Shown: positions 11,100-23,961, numbered from the stretch's first letter. The stretch: 64,000 nt of DNA from Aegilops tauschii subsp. strangulata (GCF_002575655.3 NC_053037.3:250265135-250329134), one strand, 5' to 3'. The notes: generated by a model not told the origin, from the sequence alone. Numbers and translations are program-made.

Positions 11100-14000
11100 G
11101 TAAAAGCCGCAGTCTCTAAAGCATCACTTTAAAAGGGATAATGGCAAATTTATTTATGTCATCTTTCACCTTACCATGTCATAAATGGTTTGATTACATC
11201 TCCACAGACTTTCCACTTGCAGTGGTGTTCCGGGAGGTGCAAGTTATGAAACCCCTTTCACAACTCATCAGACATTCGCTAAACATGTAACTCAAATATT
11301 CCTTTGTGCAATCAACTTGCAGAAACATAATTTTCTTGTTACAATAACTTCTACTTCATTTTTGAGAACCTTTCGAATGATTTCAAAAGATCCAGACTTA
11401 CGTCTCATCAAGTAAATATCCATATATCTACTTGAGTCATTTCTGAAGATAAATAAATCCACCACTAACAACACTTATCGGACTACACACATCAAATGTA
11501 TGATCACTAGTAAGTTTGTTGTTCGTTCCTTATGGCCTGTGAACGGTATTTTAGTCACTTCACTTTTCGGAGGAAAGTTGCAAGTGTCAGATGATTCAAA
11601 ATCAAGAAGACTTCAAAATCCATCATAGTGGAATTTTCCATGCGGTTTCTCCAATGTGACCAAATGTAGTGCCACACTTGTGTGGTATTCTTTTAGTCTT
11701 GCGACATTTAGCGTCAGTGTTATGGATGTATCATATTACCATCAATATTCATAACATACATGCCATCTTGGATGGAAGCATGGCCCTTCATGTTATTCAT
11801 AATACTTAACAACAATTGTTGTTTTTATGAACAACTCTTTTGCAACAAACATTGTGCAATGGGCTAGAGTGTATGAAACTCTAAAATGAATTATGAAAGT
11901 AAACCCAGAGGTATTGTATTATTATCAATATTCATAACATACATCTCATTCATAATGAAAGTATGGCCCTTGTGTTATTCATAACATCGAACATAAAAAG
12001 TTCTCTTATGAACAACCTTCTTGCAAGATACCTTATGCAATGGGATAGAGTTTGTAAAACTCTAAATGAATTATGAAAATAAATACAGACGGCAATACAC
12101 CGATGGAAGGTATAGTAACATTTACTATGTTCCCTGTGTATACCTTAACCTCATTTCTAGCTAGTCTTTCAGGCCATAGTAGTTCTTACATCGAGTTGCA
12201 ACAGAATGCAATCGAGCGGGCAATTTTGTGATGAACTCACAATACCCAAGAATTAGTGATTAACATGTTTAACCATAATTCGCAAGAACTATATCTTTGA
12301 CCAGCCTTCTATACATCAAAAACTTGTATGACATTCATACATGAGCTGGATATTCCAGTCTTCTTTCCTTTTGCCTTTATACTTCTAACAGTTTAACTTT
12401 TAGTATTTCTCCTACTCTCAGAAGAAGCACCCAACTTAAGAGTGGCATTAGCCCCGGACTTCCTAGGCGTGTAAGTCATACTAACACCCTTTGGACACTT
12501 CCTTTCTCTTTAAGTTGTTGTTTTATTCACCTTTCATTATATGACAGGCGTTCTTCTGGATCCCTTTCCCAACAGTCAAATGCATAGTAAACACTTTTAC
12601 TAATACTTGCAAACAAACATTGCTTTGTTTGTATCTGAAAATAATTTTCAGTTCCATGAATATCATATAACTATCCCAACTTTCGAAGTTTGGGTTTCAT
12701 GGAAGCAAACATATTCCACTTGACTGTAACAGAATCCTAGCTTTTGGATCGAAGGACGAGAGTCACATGATCCATAGCATTAGCGGGAGGATACGGAAAG
12801 CATGCGATAGGATAATGTCCTTCTCGGCACTTTTGAGGACAATCCTCATATTACGTTACCAATCGTAAAGTTTTAACCAGATATTTAACAGCTATTCAAT
12901 TTTAATAGGGAAGGTGGAAATGCGAGCCATTATTCTACAACTATTATGCAAGAAACACTTAGACAGTGTTCATAATTAATTGCACTTAGAATTAAACATG
13001 TTAATTCAACAGTGCGCTCCCACTCAAATCAATATCTCTCACACTTAATTTTGAGTGATACAAGATCCAGACTTCAATTCATCGCCATAGAATCATCATC
13101 TCATAACGGGAATTTTAATCGGTAGGCCAACTTGCCGATCACATCTCTATGTGACTCTTGCTCATCTTTCGATGCGTATATTCCGAGCTCAGGACGATCC
13201 TGCCATGAGCGTCAAGACAACCAAGTGATCTTGCTGCGAGGTCTGACCTCACCCGCCTCACACTTCTCTAATCGTTCGTACCCATGCATCCATGGCGCAC
13301 CCCGAAAAGATAGGTGCCGTGACGGTGCTACACTTGGGAGAACACTAACTACTTGATATTTTAAGTGAGAGATCACCCTAATAAAAGCGACTACCGCGCA
13401 ATCAAGAAGGGTGCATCATAAGGGATAAACATCTCAGGCAATTCATAATAGCATGATATGGTATAGCCCTTTCTGACGGAGAAGTATTTCATTTCTTCGT
13501 CTTTGGCATTCGCGTCGGTGTTCACCTTCGCGAAGATTGCCACCACCTTGTCGATGCACCAGATAATATTGCTATCTCTATAGCTAACAAAATAATGCAT
13601 TACAACAAGGTTGACACGCAGGTCATTAAAGTGCAATCATATGGCTCCAGCCATCATGCCGAATCATGACACGCAGGTCATGTTAATCAAATTACATCAT
13701 ATAGTCATCTCATACATAATCGAATTAGTATGAGCACTGCTATACCACATCACATGCACATCCTGCAAAACCAAGTTAGACGCCTCTAATAGGTTTATGC
13801 AAAATTTTATTTTACGTGGCTTCTAAGGTTTTGACTTAAACCGCAGCTACCAACGTTTTATCATCAAGTATGATTATTCAAGTTGCTACATTAACATCTC
13901 GGGGTGTATGAAACACGGGATAATTAAATCTCGAGCCCCATACTAAACTTCATCATACGCATGACCCCCGTGCAGATCATATCTGCAATGCCCTTTCATC

Positions 14001-14290
14001 TGCGAATTTCATCTTTCTTTTGACTACGGCAGAACCCAAAGAACTGATAGCACTTCCATGATCAATCAGGATCACGGATTGCCAGAACTTTGTCAAATTC
14101 CACCATGCTGTCTCGAGATTGAGCAAACGCAAATTCTAGGGAAGCAACAAGAACCTCGGGTAACAGATTTCATCTGTCACCCGCATAAATAATTTTCAGC
14201 AATAGATCTCATCTACTACCTAATTATATTATGCAATACCCATACATCTCCATGTATTCTAGATCGAAACCTGCATCTACACATAGCACG
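11100..14290 (-). other. K1 5' internal region, gag/protease area without readable frame
   Basis: This is where gag, protease and the first part of integrase would lie. I see no frame over 81 codons that I can assign and no zinc knuckle. The stretch includes a diverged tandem duplication at 11723-12080. Confidence 0.5.
11723..12080. repeat. Diverged tandem duplication in K1 interior
   Basis: Two copies of about 190 bp, the second from about 11916. Both hold atcaatattcataacatac, then tatggccctt (or catggccctt), tatgaacaac, tgcaatggg and ctctaaa...gaattatgaaa in order. Divergence is substantial, so the duplication is old compared with the LTRs. Confidence 0.7.
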
Positions 14291-14291
14291 G

Positions 14292-14304
14292 CTCTTGATG
14301 CCAC
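14292..14304 (-). other. Primer binding site of K1 (variant)
   Basis: After the minus-strand 5' LTR the complement reads gtggcatcaagag. The initiator-Met site would be TGGTATCAGAG, so this differs by a T-to-C change and one extra A. Position one base from the LTR supports the call. Confidence 0.6.
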
Positions 14305-16474
14305 TGTAGGGGAACGCAGCAGAAAACAAAAAATTTCCGACCTACGCACCAGCCCAGGACCACTATGGAGACTGCATACATGGTTTGATCTTTTTCGTTA
14401 CCGACTCGTAGCGCAGCGGGAAGTAGAGTCGATGACGATTGGCAGTGCAGATCCCCGCAGCTAGGATTTACAACCTCCCAACCGCGAGGATGTATACCCT
14501 CATCTGCTCCTCAGACAGCCCTCCGGGAGGCGGTCGAACAGCCCCCCGGACGGTGTCGCGGACAGCCCTTCGGGAGGACCTTCGAAACTCGAACGGTCAC
14601 TCGGACAGCCCTTCGGGAGGACCTTCGAAACTCGGACGGTCACACGGACAGCCCTTCGGGAGGCACTCACGAACTAAGACCGAAACTATGATCTCTCTAC
14701 AGAGTTGCACACATACGGTGTCATCTATCCGGCAGGGCTTCGCCGTCCAGAACTAGTTCCTGCCGGAACCCAGACAGCCTTACGGCTCTACGAAACTCTT
14801 TTCGTGGGAGGGAGAGAAGAAGCCAGATAATGCATGGCATGTGTATGAGAGCAAGGGATGAGTGTGGAGGGCTGCCCCTCCACCTCTATTTATAGGAAAT
14901 CCCAAGGGGGTAGGGTAGTTTCACAAAAAACCCAAAATGCACATGAATGAAGTCCTTCCACAAGGACCTAGGAGTGAAACCAAGGAACTAGAGGGTCCCC
15001 AAGGGGGGATACCCCATGTGGTCGGCCACACCCCCATGAGGGGCCCCAAAAATGGCTCCTATCCATCCATGTCATCCCCAAGATCTTTTGGAGCAAAGCC
15101 CCAAAAGGTGGCTTTCCATAAAGTAACCATAAAGCTGATTTTCACTATTCACGACGACATTTTTCAGCGTCTGATCGAACTGAAAATATTTATGTGGGCT
15201 AAGAACATTTCCAGTACCCACTAAAATGATTTTCAACGCGTTCCGAAACAATTCCGGTTTTAGTGATTTTCATCTGCGAAACGCATCTAAAGTGGCTCCG
15301 GCAGCTCCGGAACATTTCCGGTTTTTATCTCAGAAAATTCCAAAAAGATTCCAGAATGATTCTGGCATCCTCCAAGAATTATCAGGCATGTGCCGAAACC
15401 AATTTGACTTAATGGTGTATCCCGAAACAACTTTTCGGTATCATCGAAACTTATCCGATGACCTCTCTCTGCGGTACGATTCCGTTGTCCGAAACTTTTC
15501 GGTGTCCGAAACTTTTTCGGTGATTTTCTCTCAGACTCCCTGTCTAGTATTCAACAGATAGATGACCCTTAAGCGTGTGACCCTATAGGTTCGGTGAAGT
15601 ATAGACATGACCCGGAACCCCTTCCGATCAATGATCAACATCGGAGCCGTGGACACCCATATTGACCCCTATACCCACACGAATAAATATTCGAGTGAAC
15701 CTCCAGTTGCCGTGTGCTATTCCTGTTGCTTCGCGATATGTTACAAATACCCGAGGTGAGACATGTTGGCATTCCCGTGGATCAACAACTTGTCCACTAT
15801 GCTAGTTACCTCGTTACCGGTATTGTTCTCTTTTCTCGTTATCGTGTTCCGGCATCCCCGTGATCAAATCACAAAGTGTCTGGCCAGACGATGATGGATA
15901 CCGTAACACCGAGAGGGCCCAGAGATATCTCTCCATCGTCGGAGGAGCAAATCCCAATCTTGAGCTATCAAGTTACTTGACACACTTTTCCATGAACCCG
16001 TAAGCCGCCGTAATAGCCACCCATTTACGGATGACGTTTAACAAACCCCAAAGTTCATGAAGCAAGCATGAAGAAACTCGATACTCTCATGGTCTAAGGA
16101 ATCATGCAAACGTTAACCATCTCTGTGTTATGTACCAATAAACTTGTGACGAATGAATCTCATAGCATAACATCAATCCGGGTCGATTCAACACAAATGT
16201 TCTCTTAACATTGTGCCCTCAAGGTTGCTGACATAGACATGCCCATGATCAGGAAAACATAACCATCATGCAACACTTGAGCTAGTCTTAGAGGCCAGAC
16301 TAGGAATACATTTTACCGTTTATTATTCCACACGTGCATATGAGTCTTCCTCCGAGCCTCGTGGTTATTGCAGACTCGAGAACCATAGCAGTTATAGCAT
16401 GGAACATAAACATAATTATGAACTCGGAGATAAATAATATCATTTATTATTGCCTCTAGGGCATATCTCCTACA
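14305..16474 (-). repeat. 5' LTR of K1
   Basis: 2170 bp, same sequence as 6870-9039 in the stretches compared. In minus-strand sense it starts TGTAGGAGATATGCCC and holds the TATA motif TATAAATAG (complement of 14886-14894) about 1.6 kb in. Confidence 0.9.
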
Positions 16475-17631
16475 ACACCCACAGCCCCTGCTGCTATACA
16501 TACAGGACCAATTACTAGAGCTCGCGCACGCCAATTAAATTACCAGGTACTTTCGTTTCTTGGTAATGATTCTAATGTTCATGAGAATATGATGCTGCCT
16601 AAATTGGATACATTTGTTTTGCTTACAAATGAAGGGCCTAGCTTTGAGAAGGATGAACATTGGAGCAAGAACAAGCATGGAGATGATGGCATGCGCATGG
16701 GGAACAAGAACGGAGTTACAAGTGATGATTTCAGGACGTTGAAGCCACCATAATGCGTGCATGAAGCCTTGGACGAAATATACAAGATGCTACTTCATAA
16801 CTTTCGTCCAGAGGCTATTCTAGGTGCTGCGTCACCTTATTATTGGGCCAGGCCCATGTAATTTCGAAATACTTGAGTATAGGCTGTTTTTAGAGTCCGT
16901 ATGTGTGGGGAAACAAGAGATATGGTTGGTTTCGGACCGCTACCCCAAGGGCCACGAAATTCCCCCCTCTTCCTCCATATATACAGCCCTTAGGGCGTCG
17001 TTTAGACTTTGGGTTTTGTTTAGATTAAAAGTTCGCCATACCTGCAAATTCGCGTACTTCGTTTGTGTTCAACGACCAGACAAAGGCGTCACAGAACCCC
17101 ACCTTGATCAATAAAGCTTTCATCTTATATTTGCAATATCCAGATTGCAATCTCAGTTTCTTGCTAGTTCTTCGTTTGCTCGCAGGAAACAGACCCTCGT
17201 GGTCAGGTTGATCGTGCTCCGGCGTGGTCAATAACCTCTCGGAGTTTGTTTAGCGATTGCTAAGGCGCGACGTCATCGCACGTTCGTAGTCGGATCGTCA
17301 AAGTCGACATCCACCAAAGCGATATCCATCATCTCATCGAAAGACGGGACGCCTTTGCCTCTATCAAGTGCTATCAGATTTCCAGATTGCTCGGTGAGAT
17401 TTTACAGTTTTTCGTAGTTTCGATCGAGTTTTTTCTTCATACCTATAGTCCACGAAAAAGCCAAAAAAAAATTTAGGGTTAGTTCATCCTATCCGAAACA
17501 ATCTGAGCCTTTGCATAATCTTTTCTGTGTTTGCTTTGTTGAATTTGCGGTTGCATCGTCGTGTCAAGTTGCTGGTCTTAGCGTCTAGTCCTTTAGAGTT
17601 TCGAGTTCTGTTCACAGGTTGTCACGTCGCC

Positions 17632-17880
17632 GCTGCCATATATCACCACCGCATCATCATCATCGCTGCTGCCATATACCACCACCGCACCAACTTCATC
17701 GCCGCTGCCATATACCACCACCACATATTCACCGCCAATCCGAGTCCATATACGCCACCACATATCCGCCGCCATCACGCCAATCCGAGTACACCTGCAA
17801 CATATATCCGCCACCAGTCCGAGTTCCACCAGATTCATCTCCGCCACCAGTCCGAGTTCCACCAGATTCATCTCCGCACC
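17632..17880. repeat. Leader minisatellite (CCATATACCACCACC-type units)
   Basis: Imperfect units built from ccatataccaccaccgc and tccgagttccaccagattc (the latter twice in tandem). Equivalent arrays with different unit composition lie at 24760-24900 (minus strand), 33640-33800 and 44990-45245. Open frames across the array reflect its composition. Confidence 0.75.
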
Positions 17881-18190
17881 AGTCCTAGTCCAAGTCCAGT
17901 ATTTTGTTACTCTGTTTTGGATTTCCAGATCACGCCATACTCCGAGTCGTGACAGACAAGGACTCCCAAACTTTTGTCTTACCCGCAGTAGAAAAATAGT
18001 TCCAGTTTCAAAAAAAAAGTCTGGAAAATTCTGGCTAGGTAGTTTTTAGACCATTTGTAGACTTTTTCAAAAAAAATTGTTGCGGAGCAGAAAAAAAAGA
18101 GGAAAAAAAAGTGCAAAAGAAAAAAAGTGAAAAAAAATCAGAGTGTGCTCCTCCCTTGTTTACGTGCAGCGCCGTGATTTTGTTAGTGTT

Positions 18191-18223
18191 CTAGGCTCGT
18201 GTCTCTAGCACGGTCTAGCCTAG
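18191..18223 (+). promoter_or_regulatory. Conserved leader hairpin, A1b copy
   Basis: CTAGGCT (18191-18197) pairs with AGCCTAG (18217-18223). The A2 LTR starts at 18225, so the downstream half of the conserved block is missing here. Confidence 0.5.
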
Positions 18224-18224
18224 G

Positions 18225-19142
18225 TGATAGAGGCAAAGGTGTCCCGTCTTTCGATGAGATGATGGATATCGCTTTGGTGGAAGTCGACTTTGACGATCCG
18301 ACTACGAACGTGCGAGGACGTCGCGCCTTAGCAATCGCTAAACCAACTCCGAGAGGTTATCGACCACGCCGGAGCACGATCAACCTGACCACGAGGGTCT
18401 GTTTCCTGCGAGCAAACGAAGAACAAGCAAGAAACTGAGATTGCAATCTGGATATTGCGAATATAAGATGAAAGCTTTATTGATCAAGGTGGAGTTCTGT
18501 GACGCCTTTGTCTGGTCGCTGAACACAAACGAAGTACGCGAAGTTGCAGCTATGGCGAACTTTTAATCTAAACAAAACCCAAAGTCTAAACGACGCCCTA
18601 AGGGCTGTATATATGGAGGAAGAGGGGGGGAATTTCGTGGCCCTTGAGGAAGGGGTCCGAAACCAACCCTATCTCTTGTTTCCCCACACATACGGACTCT
18701 AAAAACAACCTATACTGATGTATTTCGAAATTACATGGGCCTGGCCCAATAATAAGGTGACGCAGCACCTAGAATAGCCTCTGGACGAAAGTTATGAAGT
18801 AGCATCTTGTATATTTCGTCCAAGGTTTCATGCACGCATTATGGTGGCTTCAACGTCTTGAAATCATCACTTGTAACTCCGTTCTTGTTCCCCATGCGCA
18901 TGCCATCATCTCCATGCTTGTTCTTGCTCCAATGTTCATCCTTCTCAAAGCTAGGCCCTTCATTTGTAAGCAAAACAAATGTATCCAATTTAGGCAGCAT
19001 CATATTCTCATGAATATTAGAATCATTACCAAGAAACGAAAGTACCTGGTAATTTAATTGGCGTGCGCGAGCTCTAGTAATTGGTCCAGTATGTATAGCA
19101 GCAGGGGCTGTGGGTGTAACAATGGTATTGATGTCCTCATCA
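18225..19142 (-). repeat. 3' LTR of A2
   Basis: 918 bp with gcgaggacg and ttatcgaccacgcc markers, the subtype also seen in A3 and A5. The polyprotein frame enters it and stops at 18839-18841. AATAAA and TATA signals are present in minus orientation. Confidence 0.9.
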
Positions 19143-22100
19143 TCCTCCCCTTCCTGAAATGAAGTCGTCCTCGACGGAAGCTCATCTTCCTCACCCAAAT
19201 AAGGCTTCAAATCTGCAATGTTAAAAGTGGGACTAACCCCAAAATCTGCAGGCAGCTCAAGTTTATATGCATTATCATTTATTTTCTCTAACACCTTAAA
19301 AGGACCATCAGCACGTGGCATTAGCTTTGATTTGCGCAAATCAGGAAATCTATCCTTACGCAAATGTAACCAAACAAGATCTCCAGGTGCAAACACAACA
19401 TGTTTTCTACCCTTATCTCCAGCAAGTTTATATTTAGCATTCATACGCTCAATGTTTTCCTTAGTTAACTCATGCATTTTTAAGATCAATTCAGCACGTT
19501 GTTTAGCATCAAAATTAACCTTCTCCGAAGATGGAAGAGGCAACAAATCAATAGGTGCACGAGGTAGGAAACCATACACAATTTCAAAAGGGCACATCTT
19601 AGTAGTAGAATGCAATGAACGATTATAAGCAAACTCAATATGAGGCAAGCATTCTTCCCACATTTTCTTATTATTCTTCAAAACAGCCCTAAGCATAGTA
19701 GACAATGTTCTATTGACTACTTCAGTTTGTCCATCAGTTTGGGGGTGACAAGTAGTACTAAAAAGCAGTTTAGTCCCCAACTTAGCCCATAAACATCTCC
19801 AAAAGTGGCTAAGAAATTTAGTATCACGATCGGAAACAATAGTATTTGGCACACCATGCAAGCGAATAATTTCACGAAAGAACAAATCAGCAACATTAAC
19901 AGCATCATCGCTTTTATGACATGGTATAAAGTGTGCCATTTTCGAGAATCTATCCACGACAACAAATATGCTATCCCTCCCCTTCTTTGTTCGAGGTAAA
20001 CCTAAAACAAAGTCCATAGATATATCCTCCCAAGGAACACTAGGTACAGGCAAAGGCATATATAAACCATGAGGATTGAGTCGTGACTTAGCTTTTTAAC
20101 ATGTAGTGCAGCGAGCAACAAAACGCTCAACATCCCGTCTCATCTTTGGCCAAAAGAAATGTGTAGCAAGTACGTCCTCCGTCTTCTTCACGCCAAAGTG
20201 TCCCATTAGTCCTCCTCCATGCGCCTCCTGCAACAACAAAAGACGAAGAGAGCTAGCTGGAATGCATAGCTTGTTAGCACGGAACACAAATCCATCATTA
20301 ACGACAAACTTGTTCCAGGTTCTTCCTTCTTTACAATTCTGCAAAACATCTTTAAAATCAGCATCATGCACATATTGATCTTTGATGGTCTCCAAACCAA
20401 ATATTTTGAAGTCAAGTTGTGAAAGCATAGTATAGCGACGAGACAATGCATCAGCAATAACATTTTCTTTACCCTTCTTGTGTTTAATGACATAAGGGAA
20501 AGTTTCAATGAATTCTACCCATTTAGCATGTCTACGATTCAGTTTAGCTTGACTTTTAATATGTTTCAAAGATTCATGATCAGAATGTATAACAAATTCT
20601 TTGGGCCATAAATAATGTTGCCATGTTTCTAAAGTCCGAACAAGAGCATATAGTTCTTTATCATAAGTAGAATAATTCAGACTAGGCCCACTCAATTTTT
20701 TAGAAAAGTATGCAACAGGTTTGCCATCTTGTAATAACACACCTCCTAATCCAATTGCACTAGCATCACATTCAAGCTCAAAAGTCTTATTAAAATCAGG
20801 AAGTTGGAGTAAAGGAGCATGTGTCAACTTATCTTTCAATACCGTGAAGGCTTCTTCCTGTGCGGTACCCCAAACAAAAGGCACATCCTTCTTTGTAAGC
20901 TCGTTGAGAGGTGCAGCAATGGTGCTAAAATCTCTCACAAAACGCCTATAGAAACCAGCGAGTCCAAGAAAACTCCGCACTTGTGTGACCGTTTTGGGCT
21001 GCGGCCAACTCTCAATAGCTTCAATCTTGGCTTTATCAACTTCAATTCCCTGTGGAGTAACAACATAGCCAAGAAAAGATACTCGGTCGGTGCAAAAGGT
21101 GCACTTCCCAAGGTTACCAAACAAACGTGCATCACGTAGAGCAATAAAAACAGCACGTAAATGTTCCAAATGTTCTTCCAAAGATTTGCTATAAATCAGT
21201 ATATCATCAAAATAGACTACCACAAATCGTCCAATGAAAGCACGTAAAACTTCGTTCATTAGTCTCATGAAAGTACTAGGTGCATTAGTTAACCCAAAAG
21301 GCATGACTAACCACTCATATAAACCAAACTTAGTTCTGAATGCAGTTTTCCATTCATCTCCCAATTTCATACGAATTTGATGGTATCCACTACGAAAATC
21401 AACTTTGGAGAATATTGTAGAGCCACTCAATTCATCAAGCATATCATCTAGCCTAGGAATAGGATGACGATAACGAATAGTAATATTATTAATGCCTCTA
21501 CAATCAACACACATACGCGACGTACCATCCTTTTTAGGCACTAGTATAATAGGAACAGCACAAGGACTAAGAGATTCGCGTATATAACCTTTGTCGAGCA
21601 GCTCCTGTACTTGACGCATAATCTCCTTCGTCTCCTCTGCATTGGTACGGTATGGTGCACGGTTGGGTAGCGATGCACCGGGAATTAAATCAATTTGATG
21701 CTCAATCCCTCGAATAGGTGGTAATCCCGGTGGCACGTCTTGTGGGAAGACGTCAGCGAACTCCTGCAAAATGTTAGTGACAGCAGGGGGCAAAGAGGAA
21801 GGCACGTCCTCGAATGAAAATAATGCCTCTTTGCACACAAAAGCATAGCAAACAGATTTGTGGAAATCTAGTTCATCAATATCTGATTTTGTGGCAAGTA
21901 AACATGCACTTTTCAATTTAATTTCAGAAACAACACTAGATGGTTTATTATTAGGTTTCATTTGTTGCTCAAATTCCTTTGCCACAATCTGATTTTCACT
22001 CTTATTTTTCTCCTGTTTTGCTTTATTAGCTCTATTAATGTCATCTTTCAAAATGGAATCAGGAGTCATAGGAAGCAAAGTAATATTTTTATCCTTATGA

Positions 22101-23961
22101 ACAAGAGTATACTGATTGTTTCTACCATGGTGTACAGAATTTTTATCCAATTGCCATGGTCTACCTAGTAATAAGGAACATGCTTGCATGGGTACCACAT
22201 CACAATCAACATAATCAGCATATGTAGAGATACTAAAATGCACACGAACGGTACGTGTTACCTTAACCTTGCCGCTGTTGTTGAACCATTGGATGTAGTA
22301 AGGATGTGGATGTGGTCTTGTGGTGAGAGATAGCTTCTCCACCATCTCCATGCTAGCCAAGTTGTTACAGCTCCCTCCATCGATGATGACGCGAACAGAA
22401 CGTTCCTTCACAACTCCCTTTGTATGGAACAAATTATGCCTCTGATTTTGCTCTGCTTGTGTGACCTGCACACTCAAAACACGTTGAGCAACTAAACATT
22501 CATACCTGTCAGCGTCTTCAGGAGCCATGTATTGCGTCTCATTTTCAGAATCATCTCCACCATGTTCTTCACGTGTAATAAGAGCCAAAGTCTCCTCATC
22601 ATAGTCACTAGCGGACTCATACCCACCATCCTCAGTAGCAATCATGACACGCTGAGATTTGCATTCTCTCGCAAAATGTCCTCTTCCCTTACAACGACGA
22701 CAAATAATATCACTTGTGTGCCCTGTCGATGCCATGGAAGAAGAAGAGCTCTGCACAGGCCCGGCAGGCGTGCTCTTGGCAGAGAGTGGTGGTTGTGCCT
22801 GCTTTCTTGTATCACGGCTGGAGGTGGCACCTGATGGAGGTGATGGTGAAGTGGAAGTAGAAGATGCACGCGGTGTCCATGATGAAGGTCGACCTGCAGA
22901 AAAGTTAGTTCGCGCCAATGGCTGTCGATCCTGCACTTCACGTTCAGCTTTACAAGCAAGATGGAATAAACGAGTGATATTATTATAATCCTTATACTCT
23001 AGAATGGTCTGAATCTCTTTATTTAATCCACCCATAAAACGTGCAAGCATAGCTTCATTCTCCTCAACAATACCACATCTAATCATGCCAGTTTGTAATT
23101 CCTGATAATATTCTTCTACAGATTTTTCCCTTGTCTTAAACGCTGCAATTTTTGAAGTAATTCACGTTGATAATATGGTGGAACCCAACGAGTACGCATA
23201 GCAGTTTTCAAAGCAGCCCAAGTAGCTGGAACATGATATAATCTACAATGTTCAGACCACCAAACACATGCAAAGCTAGTGAAAGCACAAACAGCAGCAG
23301 GAACACGTCTCTCCTCAGGATATTGTAAACATGTAAATCGTTGTTCAGTTTCTAACTCCCAAGTAAGATATATATCAGGAACATATCTACCCTCAAATGG
23401 TGGAATATTCAATTTCAGTTTAGGGAGATGGTCATGATCTCGTACCTGAGGTGGTGGTGCCGGCCTACCGTTGCGAATATATACCTGAGGTCGACCTGCT
23501 GGTGGTGGTGCTGGTGGCTGCACGTAGTTCTGATTTTGATCAACCTCATCCTCATAATCGCCCGCATAATCGTCATCCTCCTCAGCCGCCGCAGTAGCAG
23601 GAGCGAAAGAAGCATCAACAGTAGGTGCAGCGGCACCCGAATTTTGACCAGTCTCAATTGGAACGCGTTGTGCTCGTCCCACTTGATTTGGAAGGCGGCG
23701 TTGGAGATGTGGTTGTTGTTGTTGTAGAGGTGCGACATGTGCAGCCGGTGGTGGTTGGGGAAGACGCTTGAGTAATTCAGTAAACTTGTTATCCAGCTTT
23801 GTCTCAAACGACTTCTCCACGGCATCTATCTTCTCCATAGCCTCTTCAAATCTGTTTAGCACATCTCCCACCTGGCCACTCATCATTTGCTGAAATTTAT
23901 CATGCAACTCCTTGTTCGTCATGTTCTCCCAATCAGTCTCATCGGCTTGTGATCCTGCCAT
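18839..23961 (-). pseudogene. gag-pol: A2 gag-pol polyprotein, two inactivating lesions
   Basis: About 1707 codons from ATG 23961 (context aaccATGg). In order: Gag core (about 190-350), CCHC knuckle [14 protein letters not shown] (~420), protease [10 protein letters not shown] (~520), RT with [13 protein letters not shown] and YFDDIL (~915), RNase H with [12 protein letters not shown] and YDKELYALV (~990-1110), integrase zinc region (H...GHFG...FWPKM...C..C, ~1240-1290), core with [15 protein letters not shown] and E 35-36 residues later, then a GPF module ([12 protein letters not shown], ~1550). There is no canonical chromodomain. The last ~100 residues ([20 protein letters not shown]...) are encoded in the LTR. 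Lesions: a one-base deletion near 23124 in gag, and a Gln-to-TAA stop at 20096-20098 in the integrase zinc region. All catalytic boxes look intact. Confidence 0.92.
19143..19158 (-). other. Polypurine tract of A2
   Basis: The complement, caggaaggggagga, directly precedes the LTR start TGATGAGG. The tract is also coding (QEGEDDED in the polyprotein). Confidence 0.8.

Larger units (their letters stand above)
6870..16474 (-). mobile_element. K1: BARE/Angela-like Copia LTR retrotransposon with decayed interior
   Basis: 9605 bp bounded by perfect 5-bp duplications acacc (6865-6869 and 16475-16479). The two 2170-bp LTRs keep a constant offset of 7435 and showed no difference wherever I compared them. 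LTR ends are TGTAGG...CCTACA. Read on the minus strand, the LTR begins TGTAGGAGATATGCCC and the polypurine tract is gcaagtgggagtc, both close to BARE-1. The internal 5.27 kb has no long frame but holds recognisable integrase, RT and RNase H remnants in Copia order. A decayed interior between identical LTRs implies recent movement by another element's enzymes. Confidence 0.92.
6840..17366 (+). repeat. 5' LTR of A1b (LTR-A), split by the Copia element K1
   Basis: The LTR start lies at 6840-6869 and the remainder at 16480-17366, separated by K1 and its 5-bp duplication acacc. It carries the acttgagtatagg and cgtcatcgcacg subtype markers, like the A4 LTRs. It is followed by a primer site and A leader, so it is a 5' LTR. 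Its left end abuts the truncated RT of A1, so A1b probably inserted into A1; the matching right junction is lost. Confidence 0.85.
17367..18224 (+). other. A1b primer site and partial A leader, cut by A2
   Basis: agtgctatcagatttcc follows the LTR; the primer site is tgctatcag, one base off TGGTATCAG. The leader contains a minisatellite of ccatataccaccacc-type units (about 17632-17880), poly(A)-rich runs, and the conserved hairpin (18191-18223). It ends one base after the hairpin, where the minus-strand LTR-A of A2 begins. The rest of A1b is lost. Confidence 0.8.

Noticed and set aside
16535..16762. Recurrent antisense frame of 68-75 codons ([18 protein letters not shown]...) in nearly every LTR-A
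   Set aside because: It is the exact reverse complement of the LTR-encoded polyprotein tail; its conservation follows from selection on the sense frame and from copy number.
17593..17952. His/Pro-rich frames over the A1b minisatellite (also 44886-45478)
   Set aside because: Translation of ccaccacc-type repeats; frame and length change freely between copies.
4144..18224. Circularly permuted family A element (gag-pol, LTR, leader)
   Set aside because: Insertion of a second A element (A1b) at 6840 into A1, followed by deletion of the right-hand parts, explains the order without a circle.
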